Shown: positions 1 through 7,480, counted from the stretch's first letter. The stretch is 29,844 bases of DNA from Candidatus Gastranaerophilales bacterium (GCA_910587245.1 CAJULX010000022.1:1-29844), one strand, 5' to 3'. Numbers and translations: made by a program. Notes: generated by a model from the letters alone, not told the origin.

Positions 1-122
1 CAAAACCGTCAGCAGCAAAAGGAACATATATTAAATCAGCTTACCTTACAACCACAATGGGGCCCGGAATTAAGCTTGATTCTAAGAACCTTGCAAGTGA
101 AATTAAGGAATATGTCGGATAG
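1..122 (+). CDS. rplA: 50S ribosomal protein L1, C-terminal end (5' truncated by window)
   Basis: This is the last 39 codons of ribosomal protein L1, read in the third frame from base 3 to the TAG at 120-122. The conserved L1 C-terminal signature is visible: KPSAAKGTYIKS followed by TTTMGPGIKLD, matching the K-x-x-x-AKG-x-YIK ... TMGPG pattern of bacterial L1. L1 forms the mobile stalk of the large subunit near the E site and usually represses its own operon. The frame is too short to be called by a length filter. An intrinsic terminator lies about 40 bases downstream. In most bacteria rplJ (L10) and rplL (L7/L12) follow rplA; here the next frame is a GtrA-like membrane protein, so the usual cluster is interrupted. 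Identification is confident, although only the tail is present. Confidence 0.9.
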   Translation, partial: KPSAAKGTYIKSAYLTTTMGPGIKLDSKNLASEIKEYVG

Positions 123-624
123 CATAAAGTATGGCGCAAAGCCTGAAAATCCAATATTAACAAGCATAGAGCGTAAGAAAAATCTTTTACGCTCTGTGCT
201 TTTTAAAATTTTTGATTGGATTTATACAAAATTTTGTTTCGGAATTTTACAGCGTCTGCCGCGCAGATTTGTAAAGTTTCTTTTTGTAGGCGCCGTTAAC
301 ACACTTTTTGGTTATTCAATGTATGCTCTTTTTGTAACATTCGGGTTTAATCCTTCAAATGCGCTTTTAATATCCTACATTTTAGGTGTTTTCTGGAATT
401 TTAAAACTACAGGCTCAATCGTATTTAAAAATAAAGATAATAAATTAATATTCAAATTCTTTATTTCATACGTTTTCACATACTACGTAAATAATTATTC
501 GCTGAATTTCTTAATAGACAATCTTCATATGAACAAATATCTGGCGGAAGCCATTGTTGTGCCGCCCGTTGCGGTTTTATCATTTATAATATTTAAAACA
601 TTCATATTTAAAGATAAAAAATAA
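112..624 (+). CDS. GtrA-like family membrane protein
   Basis: The product is a small polytopic membrane protein of the GtrA family, proteins thought to flip or present polyprenyl-phosphate-linked sugars for cell-surface glycosylation. The core begins around residue 60 with RFVKFLFVGAVNTLFGY, the typical first helix, and three more hydrophobic helices follow, including VVPPVAVLSFIIFKTFIF at the C-terminus. The start is uncertain. ATG at 112 overlaps rplA by 11 bases and has AAGGA only two bases upstream; TTG at 76 and GTG at 196 are in-frame alternatives. The terminator hairpin at 164-204 falls within the N-terminal codons, so either the protein starts at or after GTG 196, or expression is attenuated. 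The family call is good; substrate and start are not known. A convergent glycosyltransferase-like gene lies 31 bases away. Confidence 0.8.
   Translation: MSDSIKYGAKPENPILTSIERKKNLLRSVLFKIFDWIYTKFCFGILQRLPRRFVKFLFVGAVNTLFGYSMYALFVTFGFNPSNALLISYILGVFWNFKTTGSIVFKNKDNKLIFKFFISYVFTYYVNNYSLNFLIDNLHMNKYLAEAIVVPPVAVLSFIIFKTFIFKDKK
164..204 (+). terminator. Intrinsic terminator after rplA
   Basis: Left arm 164-176 (GCATAGAGCGTAA) pairs with right arm 187-199 (TTACGCTCTGTGC) over 13 positions, with one G-U wobble and a 10-base loop. It is followed directly by five T and, a little further, another T run. This is a good rho-independent terminator for the ribosomal transcript. It lies inside the 5' part of the overlapping GtrA-like reading frame. 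Confidence 0.75.
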
Positions 625-655
625 TTTGCCGGCTGCCTTCTTAAAGCCTAAAAAA

Positions 656-2485
656 TTATTCTTTCAGCTTAAATACCGTAATTTCAAGTCCCTCTTTAAT
701 TTCAGGGTTTTTTATTGTTTTTATATAATCATAATTCTGCATTATAAAAGCTGCAATCTTTTTTGCATAATGAAGCCCGAATACCCCACCGAGCTTTTCT
801 GTTATGTAAATATTGTTTGTAACGAAGAAATAATCGGGCGGATTTTTGGCTAAATCATTGATAATATTTTCTTCCCCATATGTATCAATCATATGAGGAA
901 TTAAAGCATAATATTTTAAATCAGCCCTTCTTCCGGTTAAGTAATTCAAAACAAGTCCTTCTTCAGAAACAAGGAAGCTTTCATCTTCTGAAATATTTTC
1001 ATTAATAAATTCAACAGCCTTATTTATTACAGGGACAAATTTTTCTGAATTGTAAAATACGCCGTTGTGTATTCCCCGTAACTTATATGGTGTAATAAGG
1101 GCTGCATCTGTTATATATAAAGAAGTAAAATAAAGTGCATAGGCAACAAAAAACAAATTTAATGATATTTTTATTTTTCTTTTAGAAAGCGTACTTGGAA
1201 AATATTTTGGTAATAATTCAAGAAAAAGAAATATTAAACACATCCACCATATTGCGATCATAAAATTTCCGATATTTGCAAGATATAAAAGTGCAAATGA
1301 TCTGAAAGACAATAATCCTGCAAAAATCACGGCAAGAAAATAAAATTTTTCCTCCCTGCTAAAATTTATTCCCCTGAATCCTTTATTTTTTATAACTTTG
1401 ACAATCAAAATAATGAAAACAGAAATTGTTACAATGTAAGAAACAAAGGCTAAATCATACATTATTTCAAATGTTAAAAGTTGAATAAAGGCAATAAATT
1501 TTATCAGGCAAAAATATCCAAATATAAATAAAATGCTTCCCGATAAAAATTTCATAAATATATTTTTCAATCTTAAAACGGCAAAAACGGAAAAATATAT
1601 GTATAAAAATAAGACTAATGAGATAACAATAGAATATTTAAACGTTTTGAATACCTTTAAAATAACCCATGGTTTAAAGCTCTGCGGCATTACCCCTTGA
1701 TTGAAAACTAAAACAGACGGTGCTTTTGAAAAATCTGCAAGAAATTTGATTTCATTCTGTAAATCAATTATTGCTCCGCCTCCTGCAAAATAAATCAAAA
1801 TGCTTATAATAAAAGGTGTAATTAAACAACCTAAGCTAATCAAACAAAGTTTTAAAGATTTTGTTCTTTTCTTGATTAGATATTTTATTAAACCATATAA
1901 AGGAATTAATGCGCAAAGAATAAAATCGAATTTAAAGGCAATTGATGCACCAATTGATAAAAATGAAAGGTAAAGATAAAGCGGTTTGGATTTTTCTTTG
2001 TATAGAACATAAAAATAAAATGATAAAAGACAAGTTGAAAAAGCATAAATAAAAGAATAAGAATAAGGAAAAAACCAGGATGATGTACTGTTTGCGCATA
2101 AAACCCTGAATACAAAAATTTCCATTATTGATAACACTGCAATAAAAGCTGTTAAATCAGATGAATATTTTTTTATTAAAACATAAATAACCGAAAGTAT
2201 TAAAAACGAATTTATAATTCCTGCCCAGTATAGGGTATTTAATGAATTACCAAATATTAAATATAAAAGCGCATTGAAATAGTATCCTAAAGGCGGGTAA
2301 AGGTTTGTAATATCGCGGTATAAAATTTTCCCGTCCAAAATTGCCTGCGGCAAAACCGCCTCGCGAAAGCAATCGTATATTATATGCCCCCATTTGCCCC
2401 ATGTTAAAGCTGTGCTTAAAAAGAAAATAAATACAAGAATTAAAGGCAGAATAATTTCTTTGTATTTATTAAAAAAATCTCTCAT
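656..2485 (-). CDS. Polytopic glycosyltransferase, GT39/ArnT-like
   Basis: A 609-residue integral membrane protein with about ten or more hydrophobic segments. After the first helix comes a loop reading REAVLPQAILDGKILYRDI and then NLYPPLGYYFNALLY. This charged first periplasmic loop, with an acidic pocket and a P-Y/P-L-hydrophobic motif, is typical of GT-C enzymes such as ArnT, PMT and their relatives, which transfer sugars from polyprenyl-phosphate donors. The C-terminal 110 residues form a soluble domain. ATG at 2485 is chosen over TTG 2512 and ATG 2503 because GGGGAA sits six bases before it. It is convergent with the GtrA-like gene, which fits supply and use of lipid-linked sugar, but acceptor and sugar cannot be told. 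Confidence 0.75.
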   Translation of the reverse strand: MRDFFNKYKEIILPLILVFIFFLSTALTWGKWGHIIYDCFREAVLPQAILDGKILYRDITNLYPPLGYYFNALLYLIFGNSLNTLYWAGIINSFLILSVIYVLIKKYSSDLTAFIAVLSIMEIFVFRVLCANSTSSWFFPYSYSFIYAFSTCLLSFYFYVLYKEKSKPLYLYLSFLSIGASIAFKFDFILCALIPLYGLIKYLIKKRTKSLKLCLISLGCLITPFIISILIYFAGGGAIIDLQNEIKFLADFSKAPSVLVFNQGVMPQSFKPWVILKVFKTFKYSIVISLVLFLYIYFSVFAVLRLKNIFMKFLSGSILFIFGYFCLIKFIAFIQLLTFEIMYDLAFVSYIVTISVFIILIVKVIKNKGFRGINFSREEKFYFLAVIFAGLLSFRSFALLYLANIGNFMIAIWWMCLIFLFLELLPKYFPSTLSKRKIKISLNLFFVAYALYFTSLYITDAALITPYKLRGIHNGVFYNSEKFVPVINKAVEFINENISEDESFLVSEEGLVLNYLTGRRADLKYYALIPHMIDTYGEENIINDLAKNPPDYFFVTNNIYITEKLGGVFGLHYAKKIAAFIMQNYDYIKTIKNPEIKEGLEITVFKLKE

Positions 2486-2552
2486 ATAATTTCCCCGTAT
2501 CATTAGCCCCAATTATACCATATTGCATATTTTTTAAAAATGATGTTTCCTA

Positions 2553-2581
2553 TTGTTTGAATTCTACATTGATAGTATAAT
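2553..2581 (+). promoter_or_regulatory. Promoter for the aminotransferase gene
   Basis: A consensus -10 TATAAT (2576-2581) stands 17 bases after TTGTTT (2553-2558), a weak -35. Transcription would start near 2588. A short dyad (GGGG-AAAA-TCCC, near 2603-2616) lies in the leader before the AGAGGA ribosome binding site. Confidence 0.55.
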
Positions 2582-2651
2582 GTTTTGTGCCGAAGTCTTT
2601 TAAGGGGAAAATCCCGTTTTAAAAATTAAAAATAAAAATGAGAGGAAAACT

Positions 2652-3839
2652 ATGAAAGTTATGGAAAATCTGCTATCCGAAAGAATTAAATCAACTCCGC
2701 CTTCTTTTGTAAGAAGCATTTTAAAAACGGCGGCAGATCCTAACGTCATCTCATTTGCGGGCGGTCTTCCAAACCCCGTATCTTTTCCTGAGGCTGAGCT
2801 TCTTATTTCAATGGAGCGCATTACAAAAACATATTCCGATAAAGTATTTCAATATTCAATAACCGCAGGGCTTCCTGAATTAAGGCAATATATAGCAGAG
2901 CGTTATAATAAAAGATTTAATCTTAAGCTTGATATTGATAATATCTTAATTACAACAGGTTCTCAGCAGGCTCTTGATTTAATCGGAAAAACCGTTCTGG
3001 ATGAAAATGACGGTGTTTTATTGGAAAAACCGAGTTATCTTGGTGCTATTCAGGTATTTTCACAGTATATGCCAAAATTTCATACTGTTGATTTAACCCC
3101 TGAAGGCTTAAATATTGAACAATTTAAAGAAACTTTAAACAATAATGCCGTTAAATTAATTTATGCCATCCCCGAATTTCAAAACCCGACAGGGCTTACA
3201 TATTCCGCTCAAAACAGGGAAGAGATATTTGAAATTATTAAAGATAAAAACCTTGTTCTTGTAGAAGACGATCCTTACGGTGAATTAAGGTTTAAAGGAA
3301 AACACCTGCCGTATATCGGTGCAGGCAGATATGAAAACAGCATAGTTTTGGGTTCGTTCTCAAAGGTCGTAACCCCCGGCATGAGAACAGGTTTTATAAT
3401 TTGTCAGAATAAAGAATTATTAAAGAAAATATCTGTTTCAAAAGAAGCATCCGACCTTCATACAAATATTTTCTCCCAATATTTAATCTGGGATTATTTA
3501 ATGCATAATGATTTTGAAAAACATATTGCAAAAATTACCGATTTATACAGTGCTCAAGCGCAGGCTATGCTTAATGCCATGGATAAATATTTCCCGAAAA
3601 ACGTTAAATATACACGCCCGGACGGCGGAATGTTCCTTTGGGTAACTCTTCCTGAAGGAGTAAGCGCTCTTGAATTATTCCCGAAAGCGCTGGAGAAAAA
3701 AGTTGCGTTTGTTCCGGGCGATCCATTTTACATTAATAAGAAAAACGTTAATACAATGCGCTTAAACTATACAAATGCTGATTCCGAAACAATTGAGGAA
3801 GGCATAAAACGCCTTGGCGAGCTTTTAAACGGGATTTAG
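2652..3839 (+). CDS. PLP-dependent aminotransferase, 2-aminoadipate/LysN-like (COG1167 type)
   Basis: A 395-residue fold-type I aminotransferase of the MocR/LysN subgroup but without the N-terminal GntR DNA-binding domain. Visible marks are the ISFAGGLPNP opening (residues 33-42), TTGSQQALDL (101-110) for phosphate binding, N178 in PEFQNPTG, D207-P208-Y209, the Schiff-base lysine K238 in GSFSKVVTPG, and R245. It should move an amino group between an amino acid (2-aminoadipate, aromatic or branched-chain) and a 2-oxo acid in the cytoplasm. ATG 2652 follows AGAGGA at good spacing. The ATP-grasp gene starts 23 bases downstream on the same strand, so the two probably form an operon. The exact amino acid cannot be read from sequence. 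Confidence 0.85.
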   Translation: MKVMENLLSERIKSTPPSFVRSILKTAADPNVISFAGGLPNPVSFPEAELLISMERITKTYSDKVFQYSITAGLPELRQYIAERYNKRFNLKLDIDNILITTGSQQALDLIGKTVLDENDGVLLEKPSYLGAIQVFSQYMPKFHTVDLTPEGLNIEQFKETLNNNAVKLIYAIPEFQNPTGLTYSAQNREEIFEIIKDKNLVLVEDDPYGELRFKGKHLPYIGAGRYENSIVLGSFSKVVTPGMRTGFIICQNKELLKKISVSKEASDLHTNIFSQYLIWDYLMHNDFEKHIAKITDLYSAQAQAMLNAMDKYFPKNVKYTRPDGGMFLWVTLPEGVSALELFPKALEKKVAFVPGDPFYINKKNVNTMRLNYTNADSETIEEGIKRLGELLNGI

Positions 3840-3862
3840 GAAATTTAGAGAGCTGTGAAATA

Positions 3863-5068
3863 ATGTTTATACTTGATAAACCCTACGTTTCAAAATATCT
3901 GGAAGATACCGCGCTAAAAAACGGATATCCCGTTTTGAAAAATGCCCCTGCAGATGATTTAGAATTAAATCAGGATTTAAATTTTTACTGCGAAGGGTAT
4001 GCGGTAAATCAGATAAAAGAGAGCAAAAATCCTCTTATATACTGCAACTCTGAAAATGCAATAGATTGGATTGCAAAAAACCTTGAATTTACCGATATTC
4101 CGCGCCAAATAGCACTTTGCAAAGATAAATTTGAATTTAGAAAACTGATATCAAAGATATATCCCGATTTTTATTTTAAAGAAATTTCACTTGATGAAAT
4201 TGAAATGCTTGAAGCTTCAAGTTTAAAATTTCCGCTTGTTTTAAAGCCTAAAGTAGGTTTTTTAAGTTTTGGAGTATATCCTGTTTATAATGAAGCTGAT
4301 TGGAAAAATGTCGTAAAAATAATCAGAGCGGATATTAAAAAATATGAAAAAATATTCCCGAAATCCGTTGTAAATACATCATCCTTTATTATTGAAGAAA
4401 TGATTGAAGGGGATGAATTTGCGGTTGATGTTTATTTTGATACTGCGGGCGCTCCCGTTATTTTAAATATCTATAAGCACCCCTTTGTTTCAAAAGATGA
4501 TGTTTCAGACAGACTCTATTACACATCAAAAAAGATTATTAAGGAATATTTAGAAAGCTTTACAAAACTTTTTGAAAAAATCGGAGCTGCCATGGGGCTT
4601 AAAAATTTCCCCTGTCATATAGAGCTCCGTGCAGATGAAAAAGCCGCAATTCCTATTGAAATAAACCCTATGCGTTTTGCAGGCTGGTGTCTTTGTGATT
4701 TAGCGCATTATGCTTTCAATATAAACCCTTATGTTTATTATTTTGAACAAAAACGCCCCTGCTGGGATGAAATTTTATCTAAAATGGATGATGGGCTCTA
4801 TTGCTTTACCATAGGGGATAATCAGGGGATAGAAAACATAAAAGATGTTGATTATGACGCTTATGCTGATTTTTTAACCACCCCTGATGCGGTTGCTTCA
4901 ATATCAGGCATACAAGACTCAAAGACCCCGCGCGGCGAGCTTTTTGAATTAAGAAAAATTGATTACAAAAATTTCCCGATTTTTGCCCTTGTTTTTATAA
5001 AACTCCCTAATGAATCCGCCGTTTTTAAAATCTTAAAAGCAGATTTTGGCAAGTATATTAAAGTATAA
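3863..5068 (+). CDS. ATP-grasp domain protein, substrate unknown
   Basis: A 401-residue soluble protein with an ATP-grasp core. VLKPK (126-130) supplies the nucleotide-binding lysine, FIIEEMIEGDEFAVDV (175-190) is the hinge and adenine-contact region, CHIELRAD (251-258) and IEINPMRFAGWC (265-276) carry the acidic and asparagine metal ligands E266 and N268. Such enzymes join a carboxylate to an amine or thiol through an acyl phosphate. Residues 1-90 form a pre-ATP-grasp-like domain of unclear relationship, and about 110 residues after the metal site have no motif I recognise. The aminotransferase just upstream could supply an amino-acid partner, but that is inference. It is not a known amino-acid ligase, biotin carboxylase or PurK that I can name. 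Confidence 0.75.
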   Translation: MFILDKPYVSKYLEDTALKNGYPVLKNAPADDLELNQDLNFYCEGYAVNQIKESKNPLIYCNSENAIDWIAKNLEFTDIPRQIALCKDKFEFRKLISKIYPDFYFKEISLDEIEMLEASSLKFPLVLKPKVGFLSFGVYPVYNEADWKNVVKIIRADIKKYEKIFPKSVVNTSSFIIEEMIEGDEFAVDVYFDTAGAPVILNIYKHPFVSKDDVSDRLYYTSKKIIKEYLESFTKLFEKIGAAMGLKNFPCHIELRADEKAAIPIEINPMRFAGWCLCDLAHYAFNINPYVYYFEQKRPCWDEILSKMDDGLYCFTIGDNQGIENIKDVDYDAYADFLTTPDAVASISGIQDSKTPRGELFELRKIDYKNFPIFALVFIKLPNESAVFKILKADFGKYIKV

Positions 5069-5092
5069 AAGATATAAAGGTGCTTATTTATC

Positions 5093-5147
5093 ATATCAGC
5101 CGAATATTTGAATACGCACGTTATCTCAAATGATATAATGCTGATAT
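5093..5147. repeat. Inverted repeats around the toxin promoter
   Basis: ATATCAGC (5093-5100) and GCTGATAT (5140-5147) are a perfect 8-base inverted repeat. Nested inside are ATTTGA (5105-5110) and TCAAAT (5126-5131). The pair brackets the -10 element of the small-peptide transcript, so it may be an operator or a transcript-start structure. AAGGTGC (5077-5083) and GCACCTT (5170-5176) form a further outer pair. Confidence 0.5.
5131..5139 (+). promoter_or_regulatory. Extended -10 promoter for the toxin-like mRNA
   Basis: TGATATAAT is a perfect extended -10 (TGnTATAAT). No good -35 is visible 17 bases upstream, as is usual for extended -10 promoters. A start near 5146 would place the 18-base arm 5151-5168 at the very 5' end of the RNA. 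Confidence 0.55.
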
Positions 5148-5186
5148 TGCAATAATAAAAGCAGTCAGCGCACCTTGATAATTAAT

Positions 5187-5237
5187 ACCTACCTCTTCGG
5201 CACAAGCTTAGTCCGGACATTTCCGAAGGAGGGAGGT
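5187..5237 (+). promoter_or_regulatory. Hairpin sequestering the Shine-Dalgarno of the small toxin-like ORF
   Basis: CCTCTTCGG (5192-5200) pairs with CCGAAGGAGG (5223-5232) with one bulge, and ACCT (5187-5190) can reach the GAGGT at 5233-5237. The loop holds the palindrome GTCCGGAC. The buried sequence AGGAGGGAGGTGA is a near-perfect anti-16S match, so translation should need refolding or processing. Confidence 0.6.
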
Positions 5238-5244
5238 GAAGCCT

Positions 5245-5340
5245 ATGAAGACAAAATTATTTTTGTTGGTTATTTTATTATCTTTATTAGATATTAAAAA
5301 ACTAGCACTTTTAATAGTCATCATAGTGCTAGTTAATTAA
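5245..5340 (+). CDS. 31-residue hydrophobic peptide, candidate type I toxin
   Basis: The frame runs from ATG 5245 to TAA 5338-5340. The peptide begins MKTKLFLLV, has a polar DIKK at residues 16-19, and ends VIIVLVN; nearly everything else is Leu, Ile or Val, giving one long or two short membrane-spanning stretches. Size and composition match membrane-acting type I toxins (the Fst, Ldr, Ibs and AapA kinds), but I recognise no named family. It has the strongest Shine-Dalgarno in the window (AGGAGGGAGGTGA, six bases before ATG), hidden in a stem. The last 15 codons are covered by a convergent antisense RNA with its own promoter and terminator. Role as toxin is inferred from this architecture, not from homology; a leader peptide is the main alternative. 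Confidence 0.65.
   Translation: MKTKLFLLVILLSLLDIKKLALLIVIIVLVN
5295..5334 (-). terminator. Intrinsic terminator of the antisense RNA
   Basis: Read on the minus strand, AACTAGCACT and AGTGCTAG form a perfect stem with a 15-base loop, followed by TTTTTT and AATATC. On the plus strand the same hairpin is not followed by a T run, so termination is directional and specific to the antisense transcript. Confidence 0.75.
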
Positions 5341-5403
5341 CAACTAACAATCAAGGTTAAAATCTAAAAAAGAATACCATACTTTTTTAGAGCCTGACTG
5401 CTT
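5295..5403 (-). ncRNA. Antisense RNA, candidate antitoxin
   Basis: A transcript of about 108 bases is predicted on the minus strand, from the promoter at 5409-5437 to the terminator at 5295-5334. It contains two stem-loops: a 10-bp AT-rich stem (5363-5372 with 5382-5391) and the terminator stem. It is fully complementary to the 3' half of the peptide gene and the mRNA tail, including part of the fold-back arm. This is the layout of a cis-encoded type I antitoxin. Confidence 0.6.
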
Positions 5404-5408
5404 TTATT

Positions 5409-5437
5409 ATTATAATCCTACATTTACATTTTTTCAA
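5409..5437 (-). promoter_or_regulatory. Strong promoter for the antisense RNA
   Basis: On the minus strand, TTGAAA (5432-5437) and a perfect TATAAT (5409-5414) are separated by exactly 17 bases. Start is expected near 5402. This is stronger than the opposing promoter, as expected if the antitoxin must be in excess. Confidence 0.75.
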
Positions 5438-5459
5438 GTCATGACTCATTTATAACAAG

Positions 5460-5804
5460 CTATCTTACAGGTGTGTAATCTATTTTTGATTCTTCTTCCG
5501 TTGCTTCAAGCTTAAATATAACGGGTCTTAAACCGTCATTACAGCTTACAATTGCGACATTAGGCTTTCTTATCCAATCACCGTAATAAAAAAGTTCTTT
5601 ATCCGCACCGTGTGCAAGCGCAAAAACGTATTGATAAATTGCTTTCCAGGCTTCATCGCAAAATCCCTCAGGCTTTGCATAATCGGCATAGAAAATTTGT
5701 CCCTCTTGCAGCATAGGACAAGCTTTTAGCCCTTCTGCTCCGTATTCTTTTGCAAGTTCTTCATCAAGTGTCGTCTTTAAAACCGTAATTTTAACTTTTT
5801 TCAT
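5460..5804 (-). CDS. TIGR04076 family protein
   Basis: A 114-residue protein of the small TIGR04076 family, which has no established biochemical role. Family marks are the MKKVKITVLKT opening, the CPMLQEGQIF segment (about residues 29-38), PEGFCDEAWKAIYQYVFALAHG in the middle, and the closing CNDGLRPVIFKLEA. Several conserved cysteines (C29, C49, C89) hint at metal binding or redox, but that is inference. It begins ten bases after the membrane/kelch-like gene, so the two are probably co-transcribed. The antisense RNA promoter of the toxin-like locus lies just past its stop codon. Confidence 0.75.
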   Translation of the reverse strand: MKKVKITVLKTTLDEELAKEYGAEGLKACPMLQEGQIFYADYAKPEGFCDEAWKAIYQYVFALAHGADKELFYYGDWIRKPNVAIVSCNDGLRPVIFKLEATEEESKIDYTPVR

Positions 5805-5813
5805 AAAAACTCC

Positions 5814-7412
5814 TTACGGAATGTACATATCCATTTCATCTATAGTCCATTCACCATTGTTGCCCCCTAAAATTAATACTTTTCCGCTATTGAACAATAA
5901 AGCTTGTCCTTCCGTGCGGTTTGATTTTACCTTGCTTCTTATTGGTCGCAGTTTTGATGTTTTAAAATCATAGATATACCCCCTTCTATTATAGTTATCA
6001 AGGTTTTTTCTTGAGGGTTCACCTTTTGTGCCGCCTGTTATAAGCAAATTACCGTTTTTAAGTTGAATAATTTGGTTTTCATCATGCAATTGTCCTTTGA
6101 ATCTAAAAACTTTTTCATCAACTTTTTTGAATGTATCTGCATCCAAAAATATAATTTTATCAAAACGATATACATCCGTATATTTTTCATCAGGCTTTCT
6201 ATAGGTGCCAATTATTGCTATTTTATTATATTTTTTAACAAAATATATGTTTTTTAGCGTAATATTATCTTCTGTTAAATTTGCTTCAAAAACTGTTTTA
6301 AAATTTCTTGTCTTAGGGTCAAATATTTCTATGTATTTTTTATTGGATGAAACCCCGTTAATAAGGTATTTTTCATCTTTAAAAGGTATAATTTCGGGCT
6401 TAATATATCCGTTATTTAAATTTTGTATTTTTGTTAATTTTTCATTCTTAAAAATATACGCCTGTTTATCCCATCCGGCACCACCTGTTATTAAAACCTC
6501 GTCATTTTCGATTGGCGAAATCCCATATGCAAAGTTTGTATCAATATCAAATATACCCAAATTTTTAAATTCAAAATTTTCTAAATTTAAAACACCAAGT
6601 TCTATTTTATCGTTCATGCGGCGGTTTTCAAGCTCAGTAGTTTTCGGGGCAAGAATTAAGATTTCTTTATCATTAATTTTAGCTGCTGTTGAATTATATC
6701 TATATTCAAAATTAAAGCTGCCATCTTTAATAATCTTTCTCTTGTTGGAATCAAAAATGTTGTATCCTGTGCCATTCTGATTTCTTTGAATTATTACTGC
6801 TGTATCTCCATTGATGGGTATTAAAGGAACTTTATCACCTATTCCTATTTTGGCTTCTTTAATTTGAACAAATTTTCCGCCAGTCATTGTAAAAATTTGT
6901 ATAAAATTAATGAATATAAAAATGACAAGAATACCTATAAACAAGACCTTTGGCGAATTTATAAATAAAAAATCAAAAAATTCATTAATTTTATTTAAAA
7001 ATTTAACTTTGGAAAAAAGCCTTAAAATCAAGGTTATTATTATATTTGAAAGATAAAAAGCTAAAAATGAAACAACAAAAACAAAGGGTACAATGAAAAT
7101 AACTTTAATTATTGTAAAAATCGGTGCCCAATCAAGCGCTTTTACCGTGATATAAATTGCTTGCCCAATAGTAATAAGGGCTTGCAAACCGCCCAAAACC
7201 CCAGCATATTTAAGCGAAGCAGAAACGGAAAATTTTTTATGCTTAATTGAAAACAAAAATGCGGCAATCACGCTGCTTATTATAATTGTATCTGTTGAAA
7301 AATGAAGTTGATGCGCAAAATACAGAGCTAAAATTGCAAGCAGTGCAGGGCTTGATAAAATTTTTTCATAAATTTTCAAAATTTTTATGCCCAATGCTTT
7401 GATGTCAATCAT
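5814..7412 (-). CDS. Membrane protein with C-terminal kelch-like beta-propeller
   Basis: A 532-residue protein in two parts. Residues 1-178 hold about five hydrophobic helices. From about 180 to the end the protein is soluble, probably outside the membrane, and shows kelch-type repeats with paired glycines: EVLITGGAGWDKQAYIF, NLLITGGTKGEPS, and KVLILGGNNGEWTIDEM, each in the hydrophobic-GG form that makes one blade. Kelch propellers usually bind proteins or sugars; no catalytic motif is visible. ATG 7412 is chosen because AAAGGAAA stands six bases upstream; ATG 7451 lacks one. It lies past the groEL terminator with its own -10-like TATAAT (7457-7462). Function unknown; the kelch assignment is by eye. 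Confidence 0.65.
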   Translation of the reverse strand: MIDIKALGIKILKIYEKILSSPALLAILALYFAHQLHFSTDTIIISSVIAAFLFSIKHKKFSVSASLKYAGVLGGLQALITIGQAIYITVKALDWAPIFTIIKVIFIVPFVFVVSFLAFYLSNIIITLILRLFSKVKFLNKINEFFDFLFINSPKVLFIGILVIFIFINFIQIFTMTGGKFVQIKEAKIGIGDKVPLIPINGDTAVIIQRNQNGTGYNIFDSNKRKIIKDGSFNFEYRYNSTAAKINDKEILILAPKTTELENRRMNDKIELGVLNLENFEFKNLGIFDIDTNFAYGISPIENDEVLITGGAGWDKQAYIFKNEKLTKIQNLNNGYIKPEIIPFKDEKYLINGVSSNKKYIEIFDPKTRNFKTVFEANLTEDNITLKNIYFVKKYNKIAIIGTYRKPDEKYTDVYRFDKIIFLDADTFKKVDEKVFRFKGQLHDENQIIQLKNGNLLITGGTKGEPSRKNLDNYNRRGYIYDFKTSKLRPIRSKVKSNRTEGQALLFNSGKVLILGGNNGEWTIDEMDMYIP

Positions 7413-7480
7413 ACAAATTTCCTTTTTGTGAATATTTGGAAATTCTATCAAATTTTATTATAATTGGCAAATTTACATTA

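Larger units (their letters stand above)
5151..5411 (+). ncRNA. Structured toxin-type mRNA with 5'-3' fold-back pairing
   Basis: The 18 bases at 5151-5168 (AATAATAAAAGCAGTCAG) are exactly complementary to 5394-5411, so an RNA covering the interval would close on itself. Inside are ACCTTGAT (5172-5179) with ATCAAGGT (5350-5357), a hairpin pairing 5187-5200 with the Shine-Dalgarno at 5223-5237, a 10-bp hairpin 5300-5334, and a 10-bp hairpin 5363-5391. Long-range 5'-3' pairing plus a sequestered ribosome site is how hok and aapA type I toxin mRNAs are kept silent until processed. The 3' end is not certain. Confidence 0.6.

Noticed and set aside
5151..5411. The 18-base inverted repeat as transposon ends
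   Set aside because: The repeats lie at the predicted starts of two convergent transcripts, no target duplication is visible, and RNA fold-back explains them better. An element origin is not excluded.
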